A stretch of 54,124 bases of DNA from the NCBI GenBank assembly GCA_002742885.1, contig PDOO01000037.1:1-54124 (forward strand), in the 5' to 3' direction. Shown in pieces: positions 41,679-49,755 of the stretch (the first letter of the stretch is position 1; each line of letters begins with the position of its first letter). The notes beneath the pieces are model-generated. The model worked only from the letters and a program-made list of their open reading frames with translations, did not search any database and had not been told where the DNA came from. Made by a program: the position numbers and the translations under genes. This DNA comes from Candidatus Cloacimonadota bacterium (lineage in GTDB: Bacteria > Cloacimonadota > Cloacimonadia > Cloacimonadales > GCA-2742885).

Positions 41679-42966
41679 TTTTATCCTCTTTATCTTTTTC
41701 AATTAATTTTTTCATTTCTTCGGCAGCCTTTTCAAGAGCTTCTTCAGGCTTTAAAATACCTCTGATTACTTTTTCTATCACATGTTCTTCAAGATATTTT
41801 CTGACTTGATACCATTGACTTATCGGCGGTTCAAACGACGCATAATTCAATTGATCGAACACATCCGCAATTTCGGGATTTTCATCAAGACGCTTTTTTA
41901 AACACGGTTGCTCGAAAGCGCTTTTTCGCACCGGCATATAATAGGTCTTTTCGGACCAGCGAGCAGTTTGTTCCGGTCGAGAAAACCATTTCACGAATTC
42001 CCAGGCGGCCTGTTCCGTCTCAGGATCCTTATTTTTGAATATACAAACATTCGTTCCGCTGATAATATTTCTTTTGGTCTTTTGATAAGGAATGGCGGCA
42101 ATTCCCATATTAAAGTTAATTCCGGTTCTTTTCATATACGCCATAGAGACGCTGGAACCTTCGACCATACCTACTTTACCTGCAAGAAAATCGCTTTGAC
42201 CCTCGTAACCTGTAGAGAGATAAGCCAATTTATCTTTTAATAATCCGTTCAAAAATTCCAAAGCTTCAACTCCTGGTTCTTCCTGAAATCTCGGTGTCAA
42301 GAAGTCGGGAGACATAATTTCTCCGCCTGCTTGCAGAAGCAAGTTCTCAAATTGCCAGGCTGCAATGGAAAATGTTGTCCCGTAAATCTCCGGAACCCCG
42401 TCCTTATCTTTATCTTTGGTTAAAACTTCACAAACTTTTCGAAATTCGTCCCAAGTTTTGGGCGGTTTGTTGGGGTCCAAATCGTTTTGAAAGAAAAGAT
42501 CCTTGTTGTAATAAAGACATCTTACGCTTTTATTGAACGGGAAAGACCAGAATTTACCGTTTACGGTATTGCTTTCCAAATAAACGTCATAAACATCATC
42601 CAAATCTTCGTCCGTAAAACTCGGATCGGCAGCGATAAAGTCACTGATAGCAACGATTTTTCCTTCTTTTATCATTCCCGCCGTCCAAGATTCAAAAACC
42701 TGAGCAATATCAGGATTATTATCCGCTTGAACAGATGCCATCAATTTTTGAGAAAGAGCGGTATAATTTCCCATACCGATCTCTTTTATATGAATATCCT
42801 CATGGGTTTCGTTAAACTCCTTAATCAACTCTTTAAGAGCTTCCCCGAGAGGTCCTCCCATAGAATGCCAAAAAGTTACTTCGGTAATGTTTTCATCTAT
42901 TCCTTTTTTGCCGCACCCTGCCAGAAAAAGTAAGACAAGCAACAATATATTTATTCTTTTTATCAT
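41671..42966 (-). CDS. Extracellular solute-binding lipoprotein (family 1, sugar or glycerol-phosphate type)
   Basis: The 431-residue protein has a lipoprotein signal with lipobox LAGC (Cys18) and a full family-1 substrate-binding domain. Typical marks are VTFWHSMGG at the start of the mature domain, NKDLF near 175, PPKTWDEF and WEFVKWFSRPEQTARWS. It resembles UgpB/MalE-type binding proteins for sugars or glycerol 3-phosphate; the ligand cannot be told. No permease or ATPase gene is near, so its transporter is elsewhere. A very acidic and basic helical tail closes the protein. The start has GGAGAAATAA before ATG. thrS starts inside its last codons. Confidence 0.88.
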   Translation of the reverse strand: MIKRINILLLVLLFLAGCGKKGIDENITEVTFWHSMGGPLGEALKELIKEFNETHEDIHIKEIGMGNYTALSQKLMASVQADNNPDIAQVFESWTAGMIKEGKIVAISDFIAADPSFTDEDLDDVYDVYLESNTVNGKFWSFPFNKSVRCLYYNKDLFFQNDLDPNKPPKTWDEFRKVCEVLTKDKDKDGVPEIYGTTFSIAAWQFENLLLQAGGEIMSPDFLTPRFQEEPGVEALEFLNGLLKDKLAYLSTGYEGQSDFLAGKVGMVEGSSVSMAYMKRTGINFNMGIAAIPYQKTKRNIISGTNVCIFKNKDPETEQAAWEFVKWFSRPEQTARWSEKTYYMPVRKSAFEQPCLKKRLDENPEIADVFDQLNYASFEPPISQWYQVRKYLEEHVIEKVIRGILKPEEALEKAAEEMKKLIEKDKEDKNE

Positions 42967-43050
42967 TTATTTCTCCATTTTTGACAGCTTATTATTCTTT
43001 GCGTGAAAAGTAAAAACAACCCTTTCTCCGTCAATTAATTTTCTTGCCAT
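42967..43050 (-). CDS. Possible small ORF (27 residues) just upstream of the binding lipoprotein
   Basis: ATG at 43048-43050 opens a 27-codon frame (start MARKLIDGERVVFTF, end SKMEK) whose TAA stop touches the ATG of the lipoprotein gene. A weak AGGAT lies very close to the start. Its position suggests a leader peptide or a translationally coupled small protein. Length and weak start signal leave chance as a real alternative. Confidence 0.3.
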   Translation of the reverse strand: MARKLIDGERVVFTFHAKNNKLSKMEK

Positions 43051-43490
43051 TATCCTATTTTCTTAATATTTAAAGATAAAAAGCAAAAATCAAGCAAAGT
43101 TTACAAAAAAATATTTCAGGAAATTTTTAGAATATAAGAAAGAAAAATATAACAAAATATTACAACAAAAAAAATATTTGCGTTAAAGGCGCATTTAATT
43201 TTTTACTTAAATATTGCTTTTTCAGCTTAATTGATTTCATTTGCGATCTTTTTAATTTCCGGAAAATATAAAACAAAAAGAACAAAAAACAAATAAGATA
43301 TGAATATAACTATTTATAATTAAATAAGTTCAGAGAATCTGTTCAAAATTTTACGATAAATCTTTTGCCAATAAAACGCACCGATTAATATTTTGGTCAT
43401 TTCAGATTTAGAAAATGATTAAGCTGAATAAATATTTTTTAATCAACAAAACTCAATAGAATAAAAAAATAATCGGTAAAAGGACGGAAA
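43051..43490. other. AT-rich intergenic region between divergent units
   Basis: About 440 bases lie between the lipoprotein unit (minus) and the potassium-channel unit (plus). Both promoters should lie here. I see no ORF, RNA or repeat. Confidence 0.45.
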
Positions 43491-44645
43491 ATGAAAACAA
43501 TAGCCAAGATAAAACGTTTTTTTCGCAGAAAAGAGATGTTTAAACTCTTATTTATTGTTACGGTTTTTATTTTCTTTCTTATAATATTAAGTTCGACTCT
43601 TATTCTGGCGATAGAAAAAACAAAATCAGGATCTTCAAACGTAAACAGTTTTATGGATGCCTTTTGGTGGTCAATCGTTACGGTTACGACAGTCGGGTAC
43701 GGCGATGTCGTTCCATCCACCGATACCGGAAGAATTGTCGGAATATTTCTTATTCTGACGGGATTTACGCTTTTTTCGGCTTTTACCGGTCTGATAGCCT
43801 CAATGATGGTTGAAGATAAAATGAAAGGAGCAAGCGGATTGAAAACAATAAAAAATCACGGTCATACAGTTATTCTTTCCTGGAACAAAACAGCATTGGT
43901 TATGCTCAAAAAGCTGAATGACGAAAATCACTTCGGAGCAATTATTCTGGTCGGAAATTTTGATCAGGCATTCTTTACCGATCTCAGCGCAAAATTCCCT
44001 AATCTTGATCTTAAATACGTCAGGGGAGATTATACCCAAAAAGAAATATTGATTAAAGCCGGAATAAAAAATGCCTCTCAGATAATTTTGCTTTCCGATG
44101 AAAATTTGGCGGAACAGGCAGCCGACGACAGAACCGTAATTGCAGCTCAAACCCTCAGATTTTTATCAAAAAAAGTTCACGTTACGGTACAATTAAATCG
44201 CAATACAAATCTGCAGCATCTTCGCCAATTAAATATAGAAAATATTTTAATTTCAGATGACGTTTCCGGGCATATACTGGCAAATAACGCCTTAACTCAT
44301 GATTTTTCGTCTTTCTTTAATACCATATTGACCATGGAAGAGACAAAGATACAAATACAGGAAATTCCCTCTCAATTTACGGGAAAATCGTTTTCCGAAT
44401 TATTTATTGACGAATATCAAAACCGCAATCGGCAAGTTATAGGACTTATAAAAGACAAACAGGATCTGCAAATAAGCGATATTTTTTCAGATGACCAAAG
44501 CGCCATAGATTCTTTTATAAAAGCCGCATTGGAAAATTCAAAAATAAAAGACAAGTCAAACAGAGTTATTTTAAATCCGGGAAAAAATCATGTCATAAAC
44601 GAATATGATAAAATGATAATTATGGAAAATAAGCAGGAATCATGA
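43491..44645 (+). CDS. Two-TM potassium channel with cytoplasmic RCK (TrkA-N/TrkA-C) domains
   Basis: The 384-residue protein has a basic N-terminus, TM1 (about 18-40), a pore loop with the K+ selectivity filter TVGYGD (67-72), and TM2 (about 80-102). The TrkA-N/RCK domain follows (about 118-235; GHTVILSWNKTALVMLKKL). The usual GxGxxG is reduced to the weak ILSWNK form, so NAD binding is doubtful. A C-terminal TrkA-C-like part follows (about 285-380). The layout is MthK-like. The start has GGACGG. Its stop overlaps the start of a cyclic-nucleotide-binding protein gene (ATGA), which points to joint regulation. Confidence 0.9.
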   Translation: MKTIAKIKRFFRRKEMFKLLFIVTVFIFFLIILSSTLILAIEKTKSGSSNVNSFMDAFWWSIVTVTTVGYGDVVPSTDTGRIVGIFLILTGFTLFSAFTGLIASMMVEDKMKGASGLKTIKNHGHTVILSWNKTALVMLKKLNDENHFGAIILVGNFDQAFFTDLSAKFPNLDLKYVRGDYTQKEILIKAGIKNASQIILLSDENLAEQAADDRTVIAAQTLRFLSKKVHVTVQLNRNTNLQHLRQLNIENILISDDVSGHILANNALTHDFSSFFNTILTMEETKIQIQEIPSQFTGKSFSELFIDEYQNRNRQVIGLIKDKQDLQISDIFSDDQSAIDSFIKAALENSKIKDKSNRVILNPGKNHVINEYDKMIIMENKQES

Positions 44646-45148
44646 TTGAAAACGATATATTAAAAAGAATAAGACTTTTTAAAGGTCTCAATGATGCTCA
44701 ACTTGAAATTGTCGCAAAATTTCTGGCGGAAGAAGAAATAAAAAAAGGCGAGACGGTAATAAAAGAAAACACTTCCGGAGATAAAATATATATTCTGTGC
44801 AAAGGAACGGTTACAATTACAAGAAAACTTACTTTGGACATCGGAGACATTCAAAACGAAGAAAAAAAACTGGCAACTCTCAGCGATAAACTCAAGCATC
44901 TTCCTTCTTTCGGAGAAAACGCTCTTGCCGAAGCAGGAATAAGAACTGCAAACGTCATTGCCAAAACAAATTGCGTAATGTACAGTTTAACGAGAAAAAA
45001 ATTCAGCGAAATAGAAAAATGCAATCTTTTCATTGCCTATGTAATTATGAAAAATATTGCAAATACTATTGCCGAAAGATTAAAAATGACGGATGAAAAC
45101 GTGGTAAAACTCGCCACCGCTCTTTCAATAGCCGTAGCCAAAAATTAA
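44642..45148 (+). CDS. Stand-alone cyclic nucleotide-binding domain protein
   Basis: The 168-residue soluble protein is a single CNB domain (about 8-135) plus C-terminal helices. The phosphate-binding cassette is recognisable: FGENALAEAGIRTANV with E92 and R101, the residues that hold cyclic nucleotide ribose and phosphate in the family. A 20-residue insertion (LTLDIGDIQNEEKKLATLSD) lies before the cassette. No DNA-binding domain is present, so it is not a Crp-type regulator. The 4-base overlap with the channel gene suggests that it acts on that channel. Confidence 0.85.
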   Translation: MIENDILKRIRLFKGLNDAQLEIVAKFLAEEEIKKGETVIKENTSGDKIYILCKGTVTITRKLTLDIGDIQNEEKKLATLSDKLKHLPSFGENALAEAGIRTANVIAKTNCVMYSLTRKKFSEIEKCNLFIAYVIMKNIANTIAERLKMTDENVVKLATALSIAVAKN

Positions 45149-45183
45149 ACCGGATAAAAACTGCCGTGTCCGCAATTTCAGCA

Positions 45184-45214
45184 TAAAAAAAGCCCCGGAT
45201 TCACCGAGGCGTTT
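45184..45214 (-). terminator. Terminator of the Bcp/TM1266-like unit
   Basis: GCCTCGG - TGAAT - CCGGGGC (minus strand, one mismatch) is followed by TTTTTTT. On the plus strand the T run is too short, so it mainly serves the minus-strand genes. Confidence 0.8.
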
Positions 45215-45237
45215 AAATTATGTTTGTTCGTCTGAAA

Positions 45238-45492
45238 TTAAACTTCCAATTCAATAACTTTTGCCGATACTCCGGTAAGGAGATTTAACTTGCGACAGAG
45301 TTCGGTATGTTTTTCTTTATCGCCGACCAGTTCAAGAAAAACGGTTCCGGTTTCTGTGCAATCGCTGAGAACTCCGTTATGAAGTCCCAATCTTGTTTGA
45401 ATAAAACATCCCCATTCCGTAAGAATTTTTTGTACGGTAACGGCTTCTTTCTTCCTTAAATTAATAAGGATAAGCATAAAATCTTTTTTCAT
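45238..45492 (-). CDS. TM1266-like ACT-fold protein (putative iron-only hydrogenase system regulator)
   Basis: The 84-residue protein has the ACT/NikR-like ferredoxin fold of the family often labelled iron-only hydrogenase system regulator. An N-terminal strand FMLILINLRK leads to QTRLGLHNG in the middle and to LNLLTGVSAKVIELE at the end. The longer frame uses TTG two codons earlier; ATG at 45490-45492 has GGAGG six bases upstream. It is the last gene of a run with a ferritin-like protein and the Bcp peroxiredoxin, and the hydrogenase-sensor operon is only about 5 kb away. Function is inferred from the family name, not proven. Confidence 0.75.
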   Translation of the reverse strand: MKKDFMLILINLRKKEAVTVQKILTEWGCFIQTRLGLHNGVLSDCTETGTVFLELVGDKEKHTELCRKLNLLTGVSAKVIELEV

Positions 45493-45532
45493 ATACAACC
45501 TCCGAATAAATGTAATAAATAAATTTACAAAA

Positions 45533-46006
45533 TTAAATCATTTCTTTAAATTGCTTAAGAACTCTTTCGGCATGTCCTTTTGCTCTTACATTTTTGAAAT
45601 GAAAAGCAATTTTACCTTCGGGATCAATTATCAGAGTAGAACGGATCAAACCTTCGTACTCTCGTCCGTAATTTTTTTTAATTCCCCATGCTTTGTAATC
45701 CCTGCAAACCTTTGCTTCGGGATCGCTCAACAAGATTAAGTTTAAATTCTTTTTTTCGCAAAAATTTTTATGGCTTTTTACGGAATCTTTACTTACGCCG
45801 ACAATTTCGGCTCTCGCTTTCTTAAACTCTTCCGACAATTCGGTAAAATCCAAAGCCTCAACCGTGCACCCGGGAGTATTGTCTTTAGGATAAAAGTAAA
45901 GTATAAGCCATTTGCCTCTGAAATCCGTCAACGTAACCTTTTCGTTATCTTGATTATAAAGTTCAAAATCAGGAGCAACGCTTCCCGGTTCAAATATGTC
46001 TTTCAT
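45533..46006 (-). CDS. bcp: Thiol peroxidase of the Bcp/PrxQ type
   Basis: The 157-residue peroxiredoxin reduces peroxides with thiol donors in the cytoplasm. The peroxidatic Cys47 is in YPKDNTPGCTVEA. The resolving Cys five residues later found in classic PrxQ is replaced (EALDF), so this is the one-Cys-like variant, or a more distant Cys (about 77, NFCEKK) takes part. STLIIDPEGKIAF is near 128-140. The start has AAGGAGTTTGA. It lies 14 bases after the ferritin-like gene and belongs to the oxygen-defence island. Confidence 0.93.
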   Translation of the reverse strand: MKDIFEPGSVAPDFELYNQDNEKVTLTDFRGKWLILYFYPKDNTPGCTVEALDFTELSEEFKKARAEIVGVSKDSVKSHKNFCEKKNLNLILLSDPEAKVCRDYKAWGIKKNYGREYEGLIRSTLIIDPEGKIAFHFKNVRAKGHAERVLKQFKEMI

Positions 46007-46020
46007 TCAAACTCCTTGAT

Positions 46021-46503
46021 TTACAAATTATCCAAATAATTTCCTAAAATTTCCAAATGCTTAATTTCTTCTTTTATAATGGCATCAACGGCTTTGGCAG
46101 CAGTTTCGTTATTAGTTTTTTCTTTAAGAGAATGGAAATAAAGCAAAGTGTCTTTTTCAAATTGCATGGCAAACTTAAGAATTTCTTCCATGCTTTTTGC
46201 TTCCGTCGCCAATTTTACGGCAGCTCCGGGTTTATTGAAAATATGAGCTTTAACTATTGAATTCAGATAAGAAGAAGTTTGACTGAATCCGTCCGGATCC
46301 ATATATTCGTTTAAATCCTGACGTTCTCCCAAAGTTTTGAAATAAGCTTCGTGTTTAATTTCTTCATTACGGAGCTTGGTCAACAATTCTTTGGCTTGAG
46401 GCGATAAATCTTTTCTGGTTAATGCCTTTTCATAGAACTCTTTTCCGTTTCTTTCTATATTCAAGGCAAATTCGACCACTTCGTTAACGGATAAATTATT
46501 CAT
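46021..46503 (-). CDS. Ferritin-like (rubrerythrin-type) diiron protein without rubredoxin domain
   Basis: The 160-residue protein is a four-helix bundle with Glu/His iron ligands: an early NIERNGKEFY (E and Y), NEEIKHEAYF near 47-56 and KEEIKHLEIL near 144-153, which gives two ExxH motifs. The middle FEKDTLLYFHSL supplies another Glu. This is the erythrin type, with no Cys for a rubredoxin centre. It may scavenge peroxide or hold iron. The start has GCAGGAG. It lies downstream of the terminator of the rubredoxin gene and begins the last block with bcp and the TM1266-like gene. Confidence 0.85.
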   Translation of the reverse strand: MNNLSVNEVVEFALNIERNGKEFYEKALTRKDLSPQAKELLTKLRNEEIKHEAYFKTLGERQDLNEYMDPDGFSQTSSYLNSIVKAHIFNKPGAAVKLATEAKSMEEILKFAMQFEKDTLLYFHSLKEKTNNETAAKAVDAIIKEEIKHLEILGNYLDNL

Positions 46504-46526
46504 TATAACTCCTGCTCTTATTTAAT

Positions 46527-46556
46527 CTAAAAAAGCCGCCTCTTTAAGAGGCGACT
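46527..46556 (-). terminator. Terminator after the rubredoxin gene
   Basis: CGCCTCTT pairs with AAGAGGCG around a minimal loop, and the minus strand continues as GCTTTTTTAG. It splits the oxygen-defence island into two transcription blocks. Confidence 0.85.
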
Positions 46557-46569
46557 TAATTTTTACGAC

Positions 46570-46713
46570 TTAGTCTTCGTATTCACTGAACATGTCTTTG
46601 CCTACTCCGCAAAGAGGACAGGTCCAATCTTCAGGTAATTCTTCAAAAGGAACATTGTCATTTTCAGCCGGATCATATACATAGCCGCAGGCATCACAAA
46701 TATACTTTTTCAT
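46570..46713 (-). CDS. Rubredoxin
   Basis: This 47-residue electron carrier has the full iron site: CDACGY (Cys6, Cys9) and CPLCG (Cys32, Cys35). The YDPAENDN loop and the [10 protein letters not shown] stretch are typical. It is slightly shorter than the usual 52 residues. The start has GGAGGAAAA. It follows rubrerythrin by 10 bases and is the last gene before a terminator, so it is the likely electron donor for the rubrerythrin, desulfoferrodoxin and FprA encoded upstream in the same direction. Confidence 0.95.
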   Translation of the reverse strand: MKKYICDACGYVYDPAENDNVPFEELPEDWTCPLCGVGKDMFSEYED

Positions 46714-46723
46714 TTTTCCTCCA

Positions 46724-47260
46724 TTAATAATTTTGAGCATTTATTTCGAAATAAGATTGCGGATGTTTACAAACCGGGCAAATTTTCAACGCATTAAGTC
46801 CTTCATGAATATGACCGCAATGTCTGCATTTCCAAAAAACCTTTCCGTCTCTCATAAAAACATTTCCGCTTTCTATATTTTTTAAAAGAGTCTTATATCT
46901 TTGTTCGTGTTCTTTCTCGATTTTGGCAATTCCTTCAAACATCAAACCGATTTCTTTGAAACCTTCTTCGTAAGCTTCTTTTGCCATGGTCGGATACATT
47001 TCCGTCCACTCGTAATTTTCGCCTTCGGCGGCGGCTTTAAGATTTTCCATCGTGTTGCCGATGCCGTTCAAATGTTTGAAATGCAATTTAGCATGTTCTT
47101 TTTCATTTTCGGCAGTTTCTAAAAACAAGGCTGCAATCTGTTCATAACCTTCTTTTTTGGCAACTTTAGCAAAATAGGTATATTTATTTCGAGCTTCCGA
47201 TTCACCGGCAAAAGCTGCTTTCAGATTGGCTTCCGTTTTAGATCCTTTAAGTTCAGTCAT
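46724..47260 (-). CDS. Rubrerythrin
   Basis: The 178-residue peroxide reductase has the N-terminal diiron erythrin domain: [24 protein letters not shown] near 17-39 ([16 protein letters not shown]) and the later [25 protein letters not shown] with ExxH. The C-terminal rubredoxin centre has CRHCGH and CPVCKHPQ. The length is normal. It starts with a GGGAGAAA site, 23 bases after the desulfoferrodoxin gene. It should reduce hydrogen peroxide to water with electrons from rubredoxin. Confidence 0.96.
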   Translation of the reverse strand: MTELKGSKTEANLKAAFAGESEARNKYTYFAKVAKKEGYEQIAALFLETAENEKEHAKLHFKHLNGIGNTMENLKAAAEGENYEWTEMYPTMAKEAYEEGFKEIGLMFEGIAKIEKEHEQRYKTLLKNIESGNVFMRDGKVFWKCRHCGHIHEGLNALKICPVCKHPQSYFEINAQNY

Positions 47261-47283
47261 GATTTCTCCCGGATTATTTAAGA

Positions 47284-47667
47284 TTATTTATAACTCCATA
47301 ATCCGTGAAGATTACACCATTCTCTGATTTCTTTTATTTCCGATTTTTTCACGGGGAATTCCGCTTGCGGTTCGTCTCCCGCTTTCAATTCTTTTCTTAA
47401 AACCATGTCATCGGTCGTAACTTCAATAAATTTTACGTGATGTTTGTCAAGCATTGGATGAGCTTGATTTTCACCGACTTTAATTAATACGCCTTTTTCT
47501 GTTTCTATCAAAAAAGGAACATGTTTTTCAACTGAAGAATCTTCCGACTTTGCTTCAAGCAAACTCATATCTTTTCCGCAACATACCAAAGCAGATGCTC
47601 CGTCGTTCGCAACTTCCGTTACGTTATGACAGAGATCACAATAGTAGAGATCTCTTAATTTTGTCAT
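47284..47667 (-). CDS. dfx: Desulfoferrodoxin (2Fe superoxide reductase)
   Basis: The 127-residue protein has both centres. The N-terminal desulforedoxin-type Fe(Cys)4 site is C10, C13, C29, C30. The catalytic Fe(His)4Cys site has H49 (EKHVPF), H70, H76 or H77 in HPMLDKHH, C118 and H121 in CNLHGLW. The catalytic Glu/Lys loop lies in SVEKHV (K48). It reduces superoxide to hydrogen peroxide, which rubrerythrin can then remove. The start has AAGGAGAT. It lies 11 bases from the ferritin gene, in one operon. Confidence 0.96.
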   Translation of the reverse strand: MTKLRDLYYCDLCHNVTEVANDGASALVCCGKDMSLLEAKSEDSSVEKHVPFLIETEKGVLIKVGENQAHPMLDKHHVKFIEVTTDDMVLRKELKAGDEPQAEFPVKKSEIKEIREWCNLHGLWSYK

Positions 47668-47678
47668 ATTTTATCTCC

Positions 47679-48185
47679 TTAGAGTTCAGGAGGAGTAAAA
47701 GTTCTTTTTGCCAATTCTCTGTCCAGCAAAAGAACGCCTTTTCCTTCTCCGTTGATTAATTTTAAGTGGTTAACCATTTCATTCATCGTTGCTTCTTCTT
47801 CCACCTGCTCGTCAACAAACCAGTTGAGGAAACTTACAGTGGCAAAATCTTTTTCTTCAACAGCCAAAGCCATAACGTCATTTATTGATTTGGTAACATA
47901 TTCTTCATGTTGCAAAGCCAATTCGAAAACATGCAAAGCCGAGCCGAAATCTGCCGGAGGCTTGGCAATAGCTTCCAATCTGACGGTACCGCCTCTTTCG
48001 TTAAGATATTTGAAAAATTTATCTGTATGGTATCTTTCTTCGGCAACTTGAATTTTGAAAAAATTAGCAAATCCGCTTAATCCGATTGTTTCGAGATAAG
48101 CAGCCATTGAATAGTAATAGTAAGCCGAAAACATTTCTTTATTGATTTGATTGTTTATGGCTTTTTCCAGTTTTTCGGAAATCAT
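47679..48185 (-). CDS. ftnA: Ferritin (non-heme, FtnA type)
   Basis: The 168-residue iron-storage subunit has the ferroxidase residues in the expected helices: NKEMFSAYYYYSMA near 15-28, AEERYHTDKFFKYLNERGG near 48-66 (EERYH), VFELALQHEEY and DEQVEEEA. The length is normal for bacterial ferritin. The start has AAGGAGAAAC. It follows fprA by nine bases. It takes up Fe2+ and consumes O2 or peroxide, which fits its place among oxygen-defence genes and the feo system elsewhere in the window. Confidence 0.96.
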   Translation of the reverse strand: MISEKLEKAINNQINKEMFSAYYYYSMAAYLETIGLSGFANFFKIQVAEERYHTDKFFKYLNERGGTVRLEAIAKPPADFGSALHVFELALQHEEYVTKSINDVMALAVEEKDFATVSFLNWFVDEQVEEEATMNEMVNHLKLINGEGKGVLLLDRELAKRTFTPPEL

Positions 48186-48194
48186 AGTTTCTCC

Positions 48195-49355
48195 TTAAAT
48201 ATTTTCAGTTATTTGTTTTTTTACTTTTAACAGGTCTTCATGGGCGGGGATGTACTGAAGTCTTACTTTATCCATAATATCAAATTTACATTTTTTAAGA
48301 TCTTCTTCCACCAATCCTACACTTTGTCCGCCCCATCCGTACGATCCGAATGCCAAAGCTTTTCTGTTCTTGGGAGCAAGTCCTTTCAGATAGGTAAGGA
48401 AAGAGGCAACCGTAGGCAACATATTGTTGTTCAAAGTAGGCGATCCGACACAAATATATTTGGCATTGATCAATTCCGTCATAATATCGGAAATATGGTT
48501 AAAGCGAACATTAAAGACAACGGTTTTAATGCCTTTTTCGTCAAATGCGTCTTTAATGGCAGAAGCTATTTTCTCGGTTGATCCCCACATCGTGTCATAG
48601 ATAATTACCGCTTTTTCATCGGTTTGATGAGTTGCCCAGTTTTCGTAAGCGCGAATAATTTCGGGAATGTTTTTTCTCCAGATAACTCCATGACTCGGAG
48701 CAATAACGTCTATTTCAAGATTTGCCGCCACGTCCAAAGCTTTCATAACCTGCATCCCGAAAGGCAAGACAATATTGGCATAATATTTTTTAGCCTCGGT
48801 CATAACTACGCCGATATCGTATTCATCGTCAAAACGTTCTGAAGAAGCGATGTGTTGTCCGAATGCATCGTTTGAGAAAAGCAATTTGGCTTCGGGACAA
48901 TAGCTGATCATGTTATCAGGCCAGTGAACCATGGGAGTTAATTGGAAATTAATCGAATATTTTCCGAGTTTTAAAACCTCATTTGAAGTTACGGCATGAA
49001 AATTCCAATCTTTGCGATAATGAGCTTTCAGTCCTTTTTCGCCGTTGGGAGATGTATAAATTTCAGCATCGGGGATCAATTCCATAAGCTTAGGCAAAGT
49101 TCCGGAGTGATCCATTTCAACATGATTTTGTATAACGATTTCAATGTTTGACGGATCTGTTACGCTTGAGATTCTCTCAATCATCTCATCATACATATAT
49201 GATTTCACATTGTCGATCAAAGTTATTTTTTCGTCTATGATAAGGTAAGAGTTGTAAGTTGAGCCTCTTTGAGTCAAATAGCCGTGGAAATTGCGCAAGT
49301 CCCAATCAACCGCGCCGACCCAGTATATATTTTCGGTAATCTTAATTGCTTTCAT
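48195..49355 (-). CDS. fprA: Flavodiiron protein (FprA-type oxygen or nitric oxide reductase)
   Basis: The 386-residue protein has an N-terminal metallo-beta-lactamase-like diiron domain with H78-x-E80-x-D82-H83 (NHVEMDHSG) and further His and Asp ligands near 146 (VHWPDNM) and 165 (FSNDAFG). The C-terminal flavodoxin domain has the FMN loop YDTMWGSTEKIA near 248-259. It reduces O2 to water (or NO to N2O) with electrons from rubredoxin. The start has GGAGAAGAA. It is the first gene of the operon, with a candidate promoter just upstream. Confidence 0.96.
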   Translation of the reverse strand: MKAIKITENIYWVGAVDWDLRNFHGYLTQRGSTYNSYLIIDEKITLIDNVKSYMYDEMIERISSVTDPSNIEIVIQNHVEMDHSGTLPKLMELIPDAEIYTSPNGEKGLKAHYRKDWNFHAVTSNEVLKLGKYSINFQLTPMVHWPDNMISYCPEAKLLFSNDAFGQHIASSERFDDEYDIGVVMTEAKKYYANIVLPFGMQVMKALDVAANLEIDVIAPSHGVIWRKNIPEIIRAYENWATHQTDEKAVIIYDTMWGSTEKIASAIKDAFDEKGIKTVVFNVRFNHISDIMTELINAKYICVGSPTLNNNMLPTVASFLTYLKGLAPKNRKALAFGSYGWGGQSVGLVEEDLKKCKFDIMDKVRLQYIPAHEDLLKVKKQITENI

Positions 49356-49755
49356 TTCTTCTCCGTTTAATTTATTATAAAATCATCTTTTTTATTTAAA
49401 ACAATTTTTTTTAAGGTTGTTATACTTTAAAATCATGAAACCTTGTCAATACTCTTCATTAAAAATTTTTATTTACCGAAAATAAATACATTTTAATTAC
49501 CTTATTTTCAACAGATAAAAGATATTTCAAGTACAAATAAAACTTGTTTTCAACAATGATTTTAAGCAAACTTTACTCAAGCAGAAGAAAGTCGCATTTC
49601 TTGTCAAGATGATTTTGGAATGATTACAAAATTAGAACTGTTACACTTCATTAGCCGCAAATAACTTATCAATAATTTTACCAAACAGAAAGAAATACAT
49701 AATCAGGCAATCGAGAAAAATCAGCTCCGAAATTTTAAGCGACAATATTTAATGC
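49356..49755. other. Intergenic region upstream of the oxygen-defence operon
   Basis: AT-rich sequence that holds the fprA promoter candidate (49413-49449). The end of the TauE-type gene has a small AATGCTT/AAGCATT hairpin across its stop codon but no T run. Nothing else is recognisable. Confidence 0.45.
49413..49449 (-). promoter_or_regulatory. fprA operon promoter with inverted repeat
   Basis: On the minus strand a perfect TTGACA (49444-49449) is followed after 19 bases by TATAAC (49419-49424). An exact inverted repeat AAGGTT-N20-AACCTT (49413-49444) brackets the -10 box and spacer. The boxes and repeat are visible; control by a dimeric redox regulator is inferred. Confidence 0.45.
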
